A stretch of 64,000 nucleotides of DNA from Myxococcales bacterium. GTDB taxonomy: Bacteria; Myxococcota_A; Polyangia; Polyangiales; JADJMO01. The stretch lies in the NCBI GenBank assembly GCA_016709545.1, contig JADJMO010000005.1:1-64000 (forward strand). The letters run 5' to 3'. The notes under the pieces are model-generated. The model ran no database searches and was not told the DNA's origin. It saw only the letters and a list, made by a program, of their open reading frames with translations. Positions 45,160 to 53,880 of this stretch are shown in pieces. Every line of letters starts with the position of its first letter. Position 1 is the first letter of the stretch. Position numbers and translations under genes: made by a program.

Positions 45160-47252
45160 GCTTCGTCGCGCCGCTCGGGCTCTTGCTCCTCGCGCTGGTC
45201 GCGGGCCCCCTCGTCGCGCACCTCCTCCGTCGGCGGCGCCCCGAGGAGCGCGACTTCCCCGCCGCTCGCCTCGTGCCCACCGCCCCGCCCCTCGCGCGTC
45301 GGCGGGCCAACCTCGAGGACCGCTCGCTGCTCGCCCTGCGGGTGCTCGCCATCGCGGCGCTCGCCTTCGTGGCGGCCTCGCCTCTCGTGCGCTGCACACG
45401 GGTCTCCCTCGACCGGCGCGGCGGCGCCTCGGTGGCGCTCGCGATCGTGCTCGACGACTCGATGTCCATGAACGCCGAGCTGCCGGCCGAGGTGCGGCGA
45501 GCGGGCGCCAGGACCCGCTTCGAGCTCGCCGTGGTCGCCGCCCGTGAGATCGAGTCCTCGCTCCGGTCGGGAGACGCCGTCACCATCGTGATCGCGAGCG
45601 CGCCCGCCCACGTGGTGCTCGCTCCGACCCAGGAGCGCGGCGCCATCCGCGCGACGCTCGAGGCCATCGCGCGCGACGGCGCGAGCCACCGCGGCACCGA
45701 TCTCGACGGCGCCCTCGCGCTCGCCTCGTCCGCGCTGTCGAAGCTCCCGCAGCCCGACCGCCGCGTGGTCCTTCTCTCCGACCTCTCCGACGGCAAGGAC
45801 GCCCCGCTCGCCCTCGGCGATCCGGCGCTGCGCCTCGAGTTCCCGCTCGACGCCCTCACCCGCGCTCCGCCGCAGGGCCAGGCCGACTGCGGGCTGCTCG
45901 CGGCCTCGCCCGAGGGCACCGGGGAGGCGGTGCGCGTGCGCCTCGTGTGCGCCACGCCCGACGTCGTCGGGCCTTCGCGCAACGTCGACATCGTCGCCTT
46001 CGGGACCGACACCAAGGCCGGCAGCCTCGCGCTCCCGCTGCAGATCCCCAAGGGCCCCTTCGAGGTGGTGGTCCCCGTCGATCGCAAGCTGCTCCCGTCG
46101 CTCGATCCGCAGGCCGGTCACCCGGGCGCGATCGCGCGGTTGTCGGGCAAGCCCGATGCGCTCGTCGCGGACGACGAGACCCCGATCCTCGGCAGCGCGA
46201 CCATGCCCGTGATCGGGATCGTCGTCGGCGAGGGTGGTGCGCTCGATCAGGTCGTCGCGACCGGGGGTGCTCCGGTGCTCGAACGGGCGCTCGAAGCCGT
46301 GGAGCAAGGCAAGGTCTCCGCGCGACCGCTGCCGAGCGCACCCGAGCGCGACCTCGATCTCGCCCCCCTGTCAGGGCTCTCCCTCGACGACCTCGCGGGC
46401 CTCGGCCCGGAGGCGCGGACCGCCCTCGCCCACTGGGTCGAGCGAGGTGGAGTGCTGCTCCTCTCGCTCGGCGCCCGGTCGGTCGCCCCCGCGCTCGGCG
46501 CGTCGTTCGAGCCGTTCCTCACGCGCCCCCTGCACACGCAGGCCATCGACCCCAAGATCGGTGTGGACCCGGCACTCGCCGGTCCCTTCGGCGACGGCGC
46601 CGAGCCCCCGGTCTCGCTCGAGGCCAAGGTGCGGGTCACCCTCTCTGCCGACGACCTGAGGGCGGGCGAGGTGCGCGCGAAGTTCTCCGATGGCGCGCCG
46701 CTCCTCGTCGTGCGCAAGCACGGCCAGGGCGAGGTGTGGCTCCTCACCCTGCCGCTCTCTCCCGACGCGAGCGACTTGCCCCTGCGGCCTGCGTTCCTCG
46801 CGTTCGTGGGGGCTTTCGCCGATCGCGCGGCCGACCGCGGCGCCGGCGTCCGGCTCACCGTCGGCTCGGCGTTCAGCGTCGGGCCCGACGACGGCCTCGA
46901 GGTCGCCCCGCTCGATCCGAAGGGCAACCCACTGCCACCGTTGCCCCTCGAGCCCGCCGCCGTGCGCGTCCGCCCGCAGCGACTCGGCGCCTACCTCGTC
47001 ACGGTCTCGCCCAAGGGAGCGTCGCCGTTCCGCGACGTCCGCGCCGTCGTGCCCGTCGAAGCGGAGGTGGATCTACGCCCCCGCCCCCTCGCCCCCGCCA
47101 CAGCGGCGGGCCAGACCAGCGGCATGCAGCGCACCACCCAGGAGCTCTCGCCCACCCTCGCCGCCCTGGTGTGCCTGCTCGCTGCCATCGAGCTCTTGAT
47201 CCGCGTTCGCCGGCTCTTCTCGCCGCCCCCCGAGCCCGCGGCCGAGACCTGA
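45156..47252 (+). CDS. BatA/vWA-domain membrane protein
   Basis: 698 aa. Two N-terminal membrane helices (about 2-24 and 60-78) with the BatA-type LLALVAGPLVAHLLRRRRP, a von Willebrand A domain with MIDAS DDSMSMN (about 101-107), TDLDGAL and SDLSDGKD, a long beta-rich middle part, and a C-terminal membrane helix (about 668-685). Probably an inner-membrane partner of the DUF58 protein that binds a divalent metal and a protein ligand. Overlaps the DUF58 gene by ATGA. Confidence 0.8.
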   Translation: MSFVAPLGLLLLALVAGPLVAHLLRRRRPEERDFPAARLVPTAPPLARRRANLEDRSLLALRVLAIAALAFVAASPLVRCTRVSLDRRGGASVALAIVLDDSMSMNAELPAEVRRAGARTRFELAVVAAREIESSLRSGDAVTIVIASAPAHVVLAPTQERGAIRATLEAIARDGASHRGTDLDGALALASSALSKLPQPDRRVVLLSDLSDGKDAPLALGDPALRLEFPLDALTRAPPQGQADCGLLAASPEGTGEAVRVRLVCATPDVVGPSRNVDIVAFGTDTKAGSLALPLQIPKGPFEVVVPVDRKLLPSLDPQAGHPGAIARLSGKPDALVADDETPILGSATMPVIGIVVGEGGALDQVVATGGAPVLERALEAVEQGKVSARPLPSAPERDLDLAPLSGLSLDDLAGLGPEARTALAHWVERGGVLLLSLGARSVAPALGASFEPFLTRPLHTQAIDPKIGVDPALAGPFGDGAEPPVSLEAKVRVTLSADDLRAGEVRAKFSDGAPLLVVRKHGQGEVWLLTLPLSPDASDLPLRPAFLAFVGAFADRAADRGAGVRLTVGSAFSVGPDDGLEVAPLDPKGNPLPPLPLEPAAVRVRPQRLGAYLVTVSPKGASPFRDVRAVVPVEAEVDLRPRPLAPATAAGQTSGMQRTTQELSPTLAALVCLLAAIELLIRVRRLFSPPPEPAAET

Positions 47253-47322
47253 CCGTCCCAGGCAGGCCATCCTGCCGCGCCATCCATGGTGCGTGCCCGT
47301 GCCCTGTGGTACGCGAAACGCC

Positions 47323-48699
47323 ATGCGAGGCGGCCCTTTGCTCTTGTCGCTCACGATGCTGGTGGGCCCCCTGCTCGCCCACGCCGATGCTCCTGCGCCC
47401 ACGGTCGCCGAGTCCAAGCCCGCGCCCGCCAAGGTGGTCCTCACGCTGGCCGCGGCGGTCAAGCTCGCCGACGACCGCGCGCCGCAGATCAAGATGGCCA
47501 AGGACCGCGTGGTCGCCGCGCACGCCCAGCTCGACGAGATCAAGTGGATCCCGTGGTCGCAGTTCTCGATCAGCGGCGGCGTCGCCTACGTGCCCGAGGT
47601 GAAGGGCAACGCGATCTACTCGCCGACCGGCATCGTGAACCTCAACACCAGCGGCAACGTCGCCGCCCGCGTCACCATCGACGGCGTCGTGCCGCTGTGG
47701 ACCTTCGGCAAGATCTCCGCGTCGCAAGAGGCCGCCAAGGCCCAGGTCGATGTCGCGCTCGCCGACGTCCAGCGCACCAAGAACCTGCTGCACCACGACC
47801 TGCGGCGGGCCTTCTTCGGCCTGCAGCTCGCGCACGACGCGCGCTACCTGCTCGACCTCGCCAAGGGCAAGCTGGTCGACGCCATCAAGCACGCCGAGGA
47901 GAACCCCGACACCGACGACGGCGATCTGCTCCGCATGAAGACCTACCTGATGGAGATCGAGGGCCGTTACGGCGAGGTCGAGAAGGGCGAGCGACAGGCC
48001 ACCGCGGCGCTGCGCTTCTTCACCGGCATCGAGGCCCCGAAGGCGCTCGAGATCCCCGAGGAGCCGATCACCGGCCCCAAGAAGCCCCTCTCCGACGTGC
48101 TCGTCTACCTCAACTCGGCGCGCCTCCATCGCCCCGAGCTCAAGCAGGCCGGCGCCGGCATCAAGGCGCGCACGGCGCTCGTCGACTACGCGAAGGCACG
48201 GCTGTTCCCCGACATCGGGCTCGGCCTCAGCTTCGGCTACAGCGTGGCGCCCTCGGTCACCATCCAGACCAACGCCTTCACCAGCCCCGGCGGCAACTAC
48301 CTCTACTACAGCGCGGGCCTCGTGTTCCGCTGGAACCTCGACCTCCTGCCTGGCGTCGCGCGCCTCGACTACGCGAAGGCGCAGCTCGCCGAGGTGCAAG
48401 ACCTCCAGACCTACGCGCTCGGCGGCGTCGGCGTCGAGGTAGAGACCGCGTACGGCCAGTGCAAGGACGCGATGGCGCGCGACAAGGCCTACGGCGAGGC
48501 GGAGAAGCTCGCCAAGAAATGGGTCTCGGGCGTGAGCGCGGCGATCTCGGTCGGCACCAAGGAGGACAAGGACCTGGTCGAGCCGCTGCGAGCGTTCCTC
48601 ACCAACCGCTACAACCACCTCGTCGCCATCATGGATCTCGACGTCGCCACCTCGTCGCTCATGCTGGCCACCGGCGACGAGTCGTTCACCGAGTTCTGA
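47323..48699 (+). CDS. TolC-family outer-membrane protein
   Basis: 458 aa from ATG 47323. Signal peptide (LLLSLTMLVGPLLAHA), then the duplicated OEP pattern: long helices (AAVKLADDRAPQIKMAKDRV; DYAKARLFPDIGLGLSFGY) and two beta segments for the trimeric barrel. It would be the exit channel of an efflux or type I secretion system. No membrane-fusion or pump gene is next to it. The last base of its stop codon is the first base of ybeY's ATG. Confidence 0.82.
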   Translation: MRGGPLLLSLTMLVGPLLAHADAPAPTVAESKPAPAKVVLTLAAAVKLADDRAPQIKMAKDRVVAAHAQLDEIKWIPWSQFSISGGVAYVPEVKGNAIYSPTGIVNLNTSGNVAARVTIDGVVPLWTFGKISASQEAAKAQVDVALADVQRTKNLLHHDLRRAFFGLQLAHDARYLLDLAKGKLVDAIKHAEENPDTDDGDLLRMKTYLMEIEGRYGEVEKGERQATAALRFFTGIEAPKALEIPEEPITGPKKPLSDVLVYLNSARLHRPELKQAGAGIKARTALVDYAKARLFPDIGLGLSFGYSVAPSVTIQTNAFTSPGGNYLYYSAGLVFRWNLDLLPGVARLDYAKAQLAEVQDLQTYALGGVGVEVETAYGQCKDAMARDKAYGEAEKLAKKWVSGVSAAISVGTKEDKDLVEPLRAFLTNRYNHLVAIMDLDVATSSLMLATGDESFTEF

Positions 48700-49217
48700 T
48701 GCCCGTCTCGGTCTCGATCCGCGCGAGCGCGCGCAAGGTGCACGGATTGCCGTCGCCGGCCACGCTGCGCCGGCGTGTCGGCAAGATGCTCGTGGCTGCT
48801 CAAATCCCCGACGCCGAAGTCAGCATCCTCGTCACCGACGACAAAGAGATCCAGATCCTCAATCGCGACTATCGCGACACCGACCGACCGACGGACGTTC
48901 TCTCGTTCGCGCTCCGTGAAGGAGAGGGCGCCCGCTTCGCCGGTGACGCCCTCGGCGACATCGTCCTCTCCGCCCAGACGACCGCGCGGCAGGCTCGCGC
49001 TGCGCGGCGTCCTTTCCTCGACGAATCGACCATGTTGCTGGCGCACGGCCTGCTGCACCTCCTCGGCTGGGACCACCGCACCCCGGCCGAAGACGCCCGG
49101 ATGCGCGCGGAGACGGATCGCCTCTGCATCGCCGCCGGTGCCCCACCCCTATTTTCCAAGGGTGGGGTCGACGCAGCGGGTCGATCGGTGCCGATGACGC
49201 GCCGCATCCGCCGCTGA
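48699..49217 (+). CDS. ybeY: Endoribonuclease YbeY
   Basis: 172 aa. The YbeY zinc motif is intact: H116, H120 and H126 in HGLLHLLGWDH. YRDTDRPTDVLSFALRE and GDALGDIVLS are family blocks. Single-strand endoribonuclease for 16S rRNA maturation and ribosome quality control. The start codon overlaps the TolC-like stop by one base. Confidence 0.95.
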   Translation: MPVSVSIRASARKVHGLPSPATLRRRVGKMLVAAQIPDAEVSILVTDDKEIQILNRDYRDTDRPTDVLSFALREGEGARFAGDALGDIVLSAQTTARQARAARRPFLDESTMLLAHGLLHLLGWDHRTPAEDARMRAETDRLCIAAGAPPLFSKGGVDAAGRSVPMTRRIRR

Positions 49218-49288
49218 GAAGACGCCTACGAGGCGGCGCGTAAATTGCCGTATTCAAAGGCAAAATCCACCGATCGACACCCATCAAA

Positions 49289-49329
49289 CCGCGATCGATT
49301 CGGGGCTTGACGCCCGATTCCGATCGCGG
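49289..49329. repeat. 41-bp interrupted palindrome upstream of HU gene
   Basis: Outer arms CCGCGATCG (49289-49297) and CGATCGCGG (49321-49329) are perfect. A nested GGGC/GCCC stem (49303-49306 and 49312-49315) closes a TTGAC loop. It lies in the 239-bp ybeY-HU gap with no U-tract, so it is more like an operator or RNA hairpin than a terminator. Confidence 0.5.
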
Positions 49330-49456
49330 CTTCGCGAGCCAGACCCCGCCGGCAGCAGAAAAATAGGGGTTGCGAGGGTGCTGTGCGTGCGGTACTGGTC
49401 AGGCGTTCTGGTCGGTTCGTTCATCGTCCGACCTCGTCTTACCAGGAGGAATCCCC

Positions 49457-49771
49457 ATGGCTGGTGCCAAGCGTTTGACCAAGGCGCAGGTTGTTGCCGA
49501 GCTCGCCGAGCTGGCGGAGCTGGACAAGAAGAGCGTGTCTCGCGTGTTTGACAAGCTCCAGGAACTGATCAAGAAGCAGCTCGGCAGCCGTGGCCCGGGC
49601 GAGTTCGTGATCCCCGGGCTGCTCAAGCTCAAGGCGGTCAAGAAGCCCGCCACGAAGGATCGTGAAGGCATCAACCCCTTCACCAAGGAGAAGATCATCA
49701 TCAAGGGCAAGCCGGCTTCGAAGAAGATCCGCGCGAGCGCCCTCAAGGCCCTCAAGGACCTGATCCAGTGA
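49457..49771 (+). CDS. HU-family DNA-binding protein
   Basis: 104 aa. HU/IHF fold: LTKAQVVAELAELAELDKKS, VSRVFDKLQELIKKQL and a DNA-binding beta arm INPFTKEKIIIKGKPASKKI with the intercalating Pro. Slightly longer than E. coli HU and rich in Lys. Strong Shine-Dalgarno AGGAGGA at 49444-49450, codon use more AT-tolerant than neighbours, as expected for a highly expressed gene. Followed by a good terminator. Confidence 0.9.
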   Translation: MAGAKRLTKAQVVAELAELAELDKKSVSRVFDKLQELIKKQLGSRGPGEFVIPGLLKLKAVKKPATKDREGINPFTKEKIIIKGKPASKKIRASALKALKDLIQ

Positions 49772-49833
49772 TCTCGTCGCGCACGGCGTGAGCCGTGTGC
49801 AGAGCTCGGGGGGAGGCCCTCGAGCGACGGCGG

Positions 49834-49876
49834 AGCGCTCCCCAGCACCTGTGCGTGGGAGCGCTTCGGCGTTTTT
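49834..49876 (+). terminator. Rho-independent terminator after HU gene
   Basis: Stem AGCGCTCCC (49834-49842) pairs with GGGAGCGCT (49857-49865), then a five-T tract (49872-49876). Confidence 0.8.
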
Positions 49877-49906
49877 GTTGGTGCCCCGTGGAGGACGCAG
49901 GGGAGC

Positions 49907-49912
49907 TACGCT
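49907..49912 (+). promoter_or_regulatory. TACGCT -10-like box, 6 nt before GTG 49919
   Basis: Identical to the hexamers before the genes at 25792 and 27995. Leaderless start likely. Confidence 0.45.
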
Positions 49913-49918
49913 CGGGTC

Positions 49919-51214
49919 GTGCCCTTCGTCCGCGACGCCCTGACGGTGTTCTTCCGCGCGGTCACCGGGGTGTTCTTCCGCGAGGTCGAGGTCGCGTTCG
50001 CCCCGCCCGAGGAGACCAGGGCGCGCCTCTTCGCCGCCAACCACGTGAACGGCATCGTCGACCCGGTCGTGGTGCTCACGCAGGCCCCCTTCCCCATCGC
50101 GCCGGTCGCCAAGAGCACGCTGTGGAAGATCCCGGTGTTCCGGTCCCTGCTCGACGCCGTGGGTGCGGTCCCCGTCGTCCGCAAGAAGGACGACCCCGAC
50201 AAGGTGGCCGGCGGCAACGACGACGTCTTCGACAAGGTCGCCGCGCACTTCGCCCGCGGCGGCAACGTCCTCATCTTCCCCGAGGGCGTGAGCCACAGCG
50301 AGCCGCACCTCGTGCCGCTCAAGACGGGCCCGGCGCGCATGCTGGCCCGCGCCCGCGAGCAGGGCACCCGGGGCCTCACCTTCCAGGCCGTGGCGCTCGA
50401 GTTCGACGCCCGCGAGTCGTTCCGCTCCCGCGTCCTGCTCGTGTTCGGCCCGGCACGCGAGGTCGACGCGCTCGAGCTCGAGGGCGAGCCGCTGGTCCAG
50501 CGCATCACCGATCTGCTGCGCGAAGACCTCTCCGAGCTCTTGGTGGAGGGCGTCACCTGGGAGGAGCGCACCCTCGTCGCGCGCGTCGCCGAGCTCCTCG
50601 CGCACGACGGCGGCGACCGCTCGCTCGCGCAGTGGAACGCGATCGGCCGCCAGGTCGCGGCCGCGCGCAAGGCCGTCGACGACCACCGGGTCGAAGCGCT
50701 CCGGGAGAAGGTGGACGCCTACTACGCCCTCCTCGCGCGGTCGGGCGTGAAGGACGACCACGTCGTCGCGGCGGTCCCTCCCCGCAGGGGTCGACCGCTG
50801 CGCGCCCTCGGGCTCGTGCTGCTCGCCCCGCTCGCGCTCGTCGGCGCCGTCACGTTCTACTTGCCCTATCAGCTCCCCAAGCTCGCCACCCGGCTCGCGG
50901 GCAGCGAGCGCGACGTCGTCTCGACCTACAAGCTCGGCATCGGGCTCGTCGCCTTCCCGGTGTGGCTCGCCGCGCTCCTGGTCGCGGCCACGCTGGGTCT
51001 GCCGTCGCCGCACCGCTTCGTCGCGATCCCCGTGCTGCTCCTGGCCCCGCTCGCGGCGCTGCTGTTCCTGGATCGGCTCGACCCGGTGCGCGCCCAGTGG
51101 TCGACCACCCCCTCGGACTCGTTCCTCGGCGGGGCACGGCTCGACGAGCTGCGCGGGGCTCGGAAGCAAGCGACCGACGCGATCGCCGCGCTGCGCACGG
51201 AGCTCGGACTCTGA
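49919..51214 (+). CDS. 1-acylglycerol-3-phosphate O-acyltransferase-like protein (PlsC family)
   Basis: 431 aa from GTG 49919. Acyltransferase motif I NHVNGIVD (N41-H42 to D48) and motif III FPEG (120-123), with KTGPARM as motif IV. The C-terminal half has membrane helices (about 300-325 and 345-385), as in the longer GPAT/LPAAT-like group. Adds a fatty acyl chain to a glycerol-phosphate lipid at the inner membrane. The stop overlaps the PFK-2 start by one base. Confidence 0.85.
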   Translation: MPFVRDALTVFFRAVTGVFFREVEVAFAPPEETRARLFAANHVNGIVDPVVVLTQAPFPIAPVAKSTLWKIPVFRSLLDAVGAVPVVRKKDDPDKVAGGNDDVFDKVAAHFARGGNVLIFPEGVSHSEPHLVPLKTGPARMLARAREQGTRGLTFQAVALEFDARESFRSRVLLVFGPAREVDALELEGEPLVQRITDLLREDLSELLVEGVTWEERTLVARVAELLAHDGGDRSLAQWNAIGRQVAAARKAVDDHRVEALREKVDAYYALLARSGVKDDHVVAAVPPRRGRPLRALGLVLLAPLALVGAVTFYLPYQLPKLATRLAGSERDVVSTYKLGIGLVAFPVWLAALLVAATLGLPSPHRFVAIPVLLLAPLAALLFLDRLDPVRAQWSTTPSDSFLGGARLDELRGARKQATDAIAALRTELGL

Positions 51215-52470
51215 TGGACAACCAGAAGCTCGTCGTCGTCATGGTGGGCTTGCCGGCCCGGGGCAAGACCCACGTCGCCCGCAAGCTGTCGCGCTACCTG
51301 TCGTGGCTCGGCTATCGCACGCGCCTGTTCAACGTCGGCAGCTACCGCCGCGCACGCCTCGGGCCCGGCCAGTCCGCCGAGTTCTTCGACCCCACGAACG
51401 AGAGCGCGAACGAGGCGCGCCGCGCGATCTCCGCCGAGGCGCTCGAGGACGTGCTCGCCTTCGTCGGGCGCGAGGGGCGGGTCGGGATCTTCGACGCGAC
51501 GAACACCACGCGCGACAAGCGCGCGCTGGTCGAGCGCCGCTGTCGGGCCGCGGGGTTCGACGTGCTGTTCGTCGAGCTCGTCTGCGACGACCCGATCGTG
51601 ATCGAGGTGAACGTCCGCGCCACCAAGACCCTCTCGCAGGACTACGAGGGCGTGGACCCCGAGCAGGCCACGCGCGACTTCCGCGCGCGGATCGAGCAGT
51701 ACGAGCGTGTCTACGAGCCGCTCGACGAGTCCGACGGTCGCTTCGTGAAGGTGATGGACCTCGGGCAGACCGTCGTCGCCCACCGCATCCACGGCTACCT
51801 CGAGAGCCGCATCGTCGCGTTCCTGCTCGCGAGCCGGCCCACGCGCCGGGTGGTCTGGCTCAGCCGACACGGGGAGAGCCGCTTCAACAGCCAAGGGCGC
51901 ATCGGCGGCGACAGCGAGCTCACCTCGGCGGGTCAGCTCTACGCGGAGAACCTCTCCCGGTTCGTCGCCCAGCACAGCGACGCCGACGCGCCGCCTCTCG
52001 TCCTCACGAGCACCCTGCGTCGGACGATACAGACCGCGGAGCCCATCCCGTACCCGAAGACCGCGCTCCGGGCGCTCGACGAGCTGAACGCGGGGGTCTG
52101 TGACGGCCTGACCTACGCCCAGATCGTGGAGCGGTATCCGAACGAGTACACCTCGCGAGCCGAGGACAAGCTCCGCTACCGCTATCCCGGGGGCGAGTCG
52201 TACGAGGACGTCATCCAGCGCCTCGAGTCCGTCATCTGGGAGATCGAGCGTTCGGTCCGGCCCGTCCTCGTCGTCGCGCACCAGGCCGTCAACCGCGCCC
52301 TGTACGCCTACTTCATGGACTGGTCACCCGAGGTCTGTCCGCACCTCGACGCGCCGCTCCACACCGTCCTCGAGCTGTCGCCCCAACCGTATGGCTGCGA
52401 GGAGCGTCGCTACCCGCTCGGCCCGCTGGCGCCACGCGGCCAGCCGCTGCTCGGTGGGCGACAGCGGTAA
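51214..52470 (+). CDS. 6-phosphofructo-2-kinase/fructose-2,6-bisphosphatase (eukaryotic type)
   Basis: 418 aa, the length of animal liver-type core enzymes. Kinase half: Walker A GLPARGKTHVA (12-22), FNVGSYRR (39-46), FDATNTTRDKR (93-103). Bisphosphatase half: RHG catalytic motif R218 H219, then GESRFNSQGRIGGDSELT, Glu290 in DELNAGVCDGLTY, YRYPGGESY and His356 in VVAHQAVN. Makes and breaks fructose-2,6-bisphosphate, a glycolysis/gluconeogenesis signal in eukaryotes. Both active sites look complete. Follows the PlsC gene in the same unit. Either an ancient transfer or a real regulatory system in these bacteria. Confidence 0.92.
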   Translation: MDNQKLVVVMVGLPARGKTHVARKLSRYLSWLGYRTRLFNVGSYRRARLGPGQSAEFFDPTNESANEARRAISAEALEDVLAFVGREGRVGIFDATNTTRDKRALVERRCRAAGFDVLFVELVCDDPIVIEVNVRATKTLSQDYEGVDPEQATRDFRARIEQYERVYEPLDESDGRFVKVMDLGQTVVAHRIHGYLESRIVAFLLASRPTRRVVWLSRHGESRFNSQGRIGGDSELTSAGQLYAENLSRFVAQHSDADAPPLVLTSTLRRTIQTAEPIPYPKTALRALDELNAGVCDGLTYAQIVERYPNEYTSRAEDKLRYRYPGGESYEDVIQRLESVIWEIERSVRPVLVVAHQAVNRALYAYFMDWSPEVCPHLDAPLHTVLELSPQPYGCEERRYPLGPLAPRGQPLLGGRQR

Positions 52471-52578
52471 CGGATCGCGCCACGGCGCGACTCCTCCGAG
52501 GCGAACTCGGCCCATCATGGCCAGCTCGCTCGACGGAATCACACCGACAAGGGGGGGTGCACTCGCCCCCGCATGCGC

Positions 52579-52584
52579 TAAGGT
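52579..52584 (+). promoter_or_regulatory. TAAGGT -10-like box, 7 nt before ATG 52592
   Basis: TANNNT hexamer; same as at 18350. No Shine-Dalgarno. Confidence 0.45.
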
Positions 52585-52591
52585 GCCAACG

Positions 52592-53791
52592 ATGCTCACG
52601 ACCGCCGCGCGCGCTGCGCGTGCCTTCGCCCGTCCCGCCCTCCTTCCACTCCTCGCCTGCGCCTGCGCCGCCACCTTCGCGGCCTGCAGCGACGACCCGC
52701 CGGCGACCACGCCGGAGACCGACACCGGGGTAGACTCGGGCATCGTCGACTCGGCCGTCGCCGACAGCGCCAAGGACAGCGCCGCGAGCGACTCGGGCTC
52801 CGACACGACCACCGACAGCAAGGCCGACGTCACCGACGTGGGCGACGCGGCCGAGGTCTGCACCCTACCGTTCAGCACCAAGCTGTCCGAGATGGGCCTC
52901 TACACGAACATCACGACCAAGGCGATCGCCGCGGCCAACGTCGAGTTCAAGCCCACCTACGAGCTCTGGACCGACGGCGCCGCCAAGCGGCGCTGGATCA
53001 ACATGCCGGCGGGCAAGAAGATCGACTCCACCGACATGGATCAGTGGCAGTTTCCTGTCTGCACCACCTTCTGGAAGGAGTTCGTGCGCGACGGGAAGAT
53101 CATCGAGACCCGCCTCTGGCGCCGCATCAGCAAGGACGAGTACACGTTCGGCACCTACGTCTGGAACGAGGCCCAGACCGAGGCCATCTGGACCCTCGAC
53201 GGCGTGAACAACGCGCTCGGCACCGCCCACGACGTGCCCAATCTCGCGGCCTGCCTGCGGTGCCACGAGGGCATCAAGTCGCGTGGTCTCGGCTTCGGCG
53301 CCGTGCAGCTCGCCAAGTCCCCCGGGCTCGATCTCGCGGGTGTGAACGCCAAGGGGTGGTTGACCACTCCCCCGGTCGGCGGCAAGGACTACGGCATTCC
53401 CGGCAATCCCACCGAGGCGGCGGCGCTCGGCTGGCTCAACGCCAACTGCGGTCACTGTCACAACCCGTCGAACACCACCGTCTGGACCCAGACCGACATG
53501 GTCCTGCGGGTGTATCCGCTCGAGGGCGCGGCGGCCGACACCAAGCTGTACAAGACGAACGTCGGCGTCGCGAACATGAGCTACAAGCCGTCGGGCGGCC
53601 CGTTCGTGCGCATCGATCCGGGCTCCACGAGCACGAGCACCCTCTACGTGCGCGACGCGACCCGCGACGGAGGCTCGGTCCAGATGCCGCCGGTGGGCAC
53701 CGAGATCGTCCACCCGGAGGGCCTCGCGGCGGTCAAGGCGTGGATCGACACGCTGCCGAAGACCCCCAAGCCCGACGCGGGAACCGACTGA
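52592..53791 (+). CDS. Diheme c-type cytochrome lipoprotein (SO_2930-like)
   Basis: 399 aa. Signal and lipobox (AACSDD, about residue 32), then an Asp/Ser/Thr-rich linker. Two heme motifs CLRCH (221-225) and CGHCH (286-290). The blocks ELWTDGAAKRRWINMP, QWQFPVCTTFWKEF, IETRLWRR and GTYVWNEAQTEA match the SO_2930-type diheme family. Probably a periplasmic or surface electron carrier. The two FN3 lipoproteins and the ActA-like protein nearby give the region an electron-transfer theme. Confidence 0.85.
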   Translation: MLTTAARAARAFARPALLPLLACACAATFAACSDDPPATTPETDTGVDSGIVDSAVADSAKDSAASDSGSDTTTDSKADVTDVGDAAEVCTLPFSTKLSEMGLYTNITTKAIAAANVEFKPTYELWTDGAAKRRWINMPAGKKIDSTDMDQWQFPVCTTFWKEFVRDGKIIETRLWRRISKDEYTFGTYVWNEAQTEAIWTLDGVNNALGTAHDVPNLAACLRCHEGIKSRGLGFGAVQLAKSPGLDLAGVNAKGWLTTPPVGGKDYGIPGNPTEAAALGWLNANCGHCHNPSNTTVWTQTDMVLRVYPLEGAAADTKLYKTNVGVANMSYKPSGGPFVRIDPGSTSTSTLYVRDATRDGGSVQMPPVGTEIVHPEGLAAVKAWIDTLPKTPKPDAGTD

Positions 53792-53866
53792 GCCCCACGG
53801 AGCAAGGGGCTCCGCGTCTCGACCTTTTGGCGTTCTTGACCCTTGGGCTCGTCCGGGCTCTTGGGC

Positions 53867-53872
53867 TAGGCT
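53867..53872 (+). promoter_or_regulatory. TAGGCT -10-like box, 8 nt before ATG 53881
   Basis: TTGGGC (53843-53848), 18-nt spacer, TAGGCT (53867-53872), then 8 nt to the ATG. Confidence 0.45.
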
Positions 53873-53880
53873 GCGCGGCG

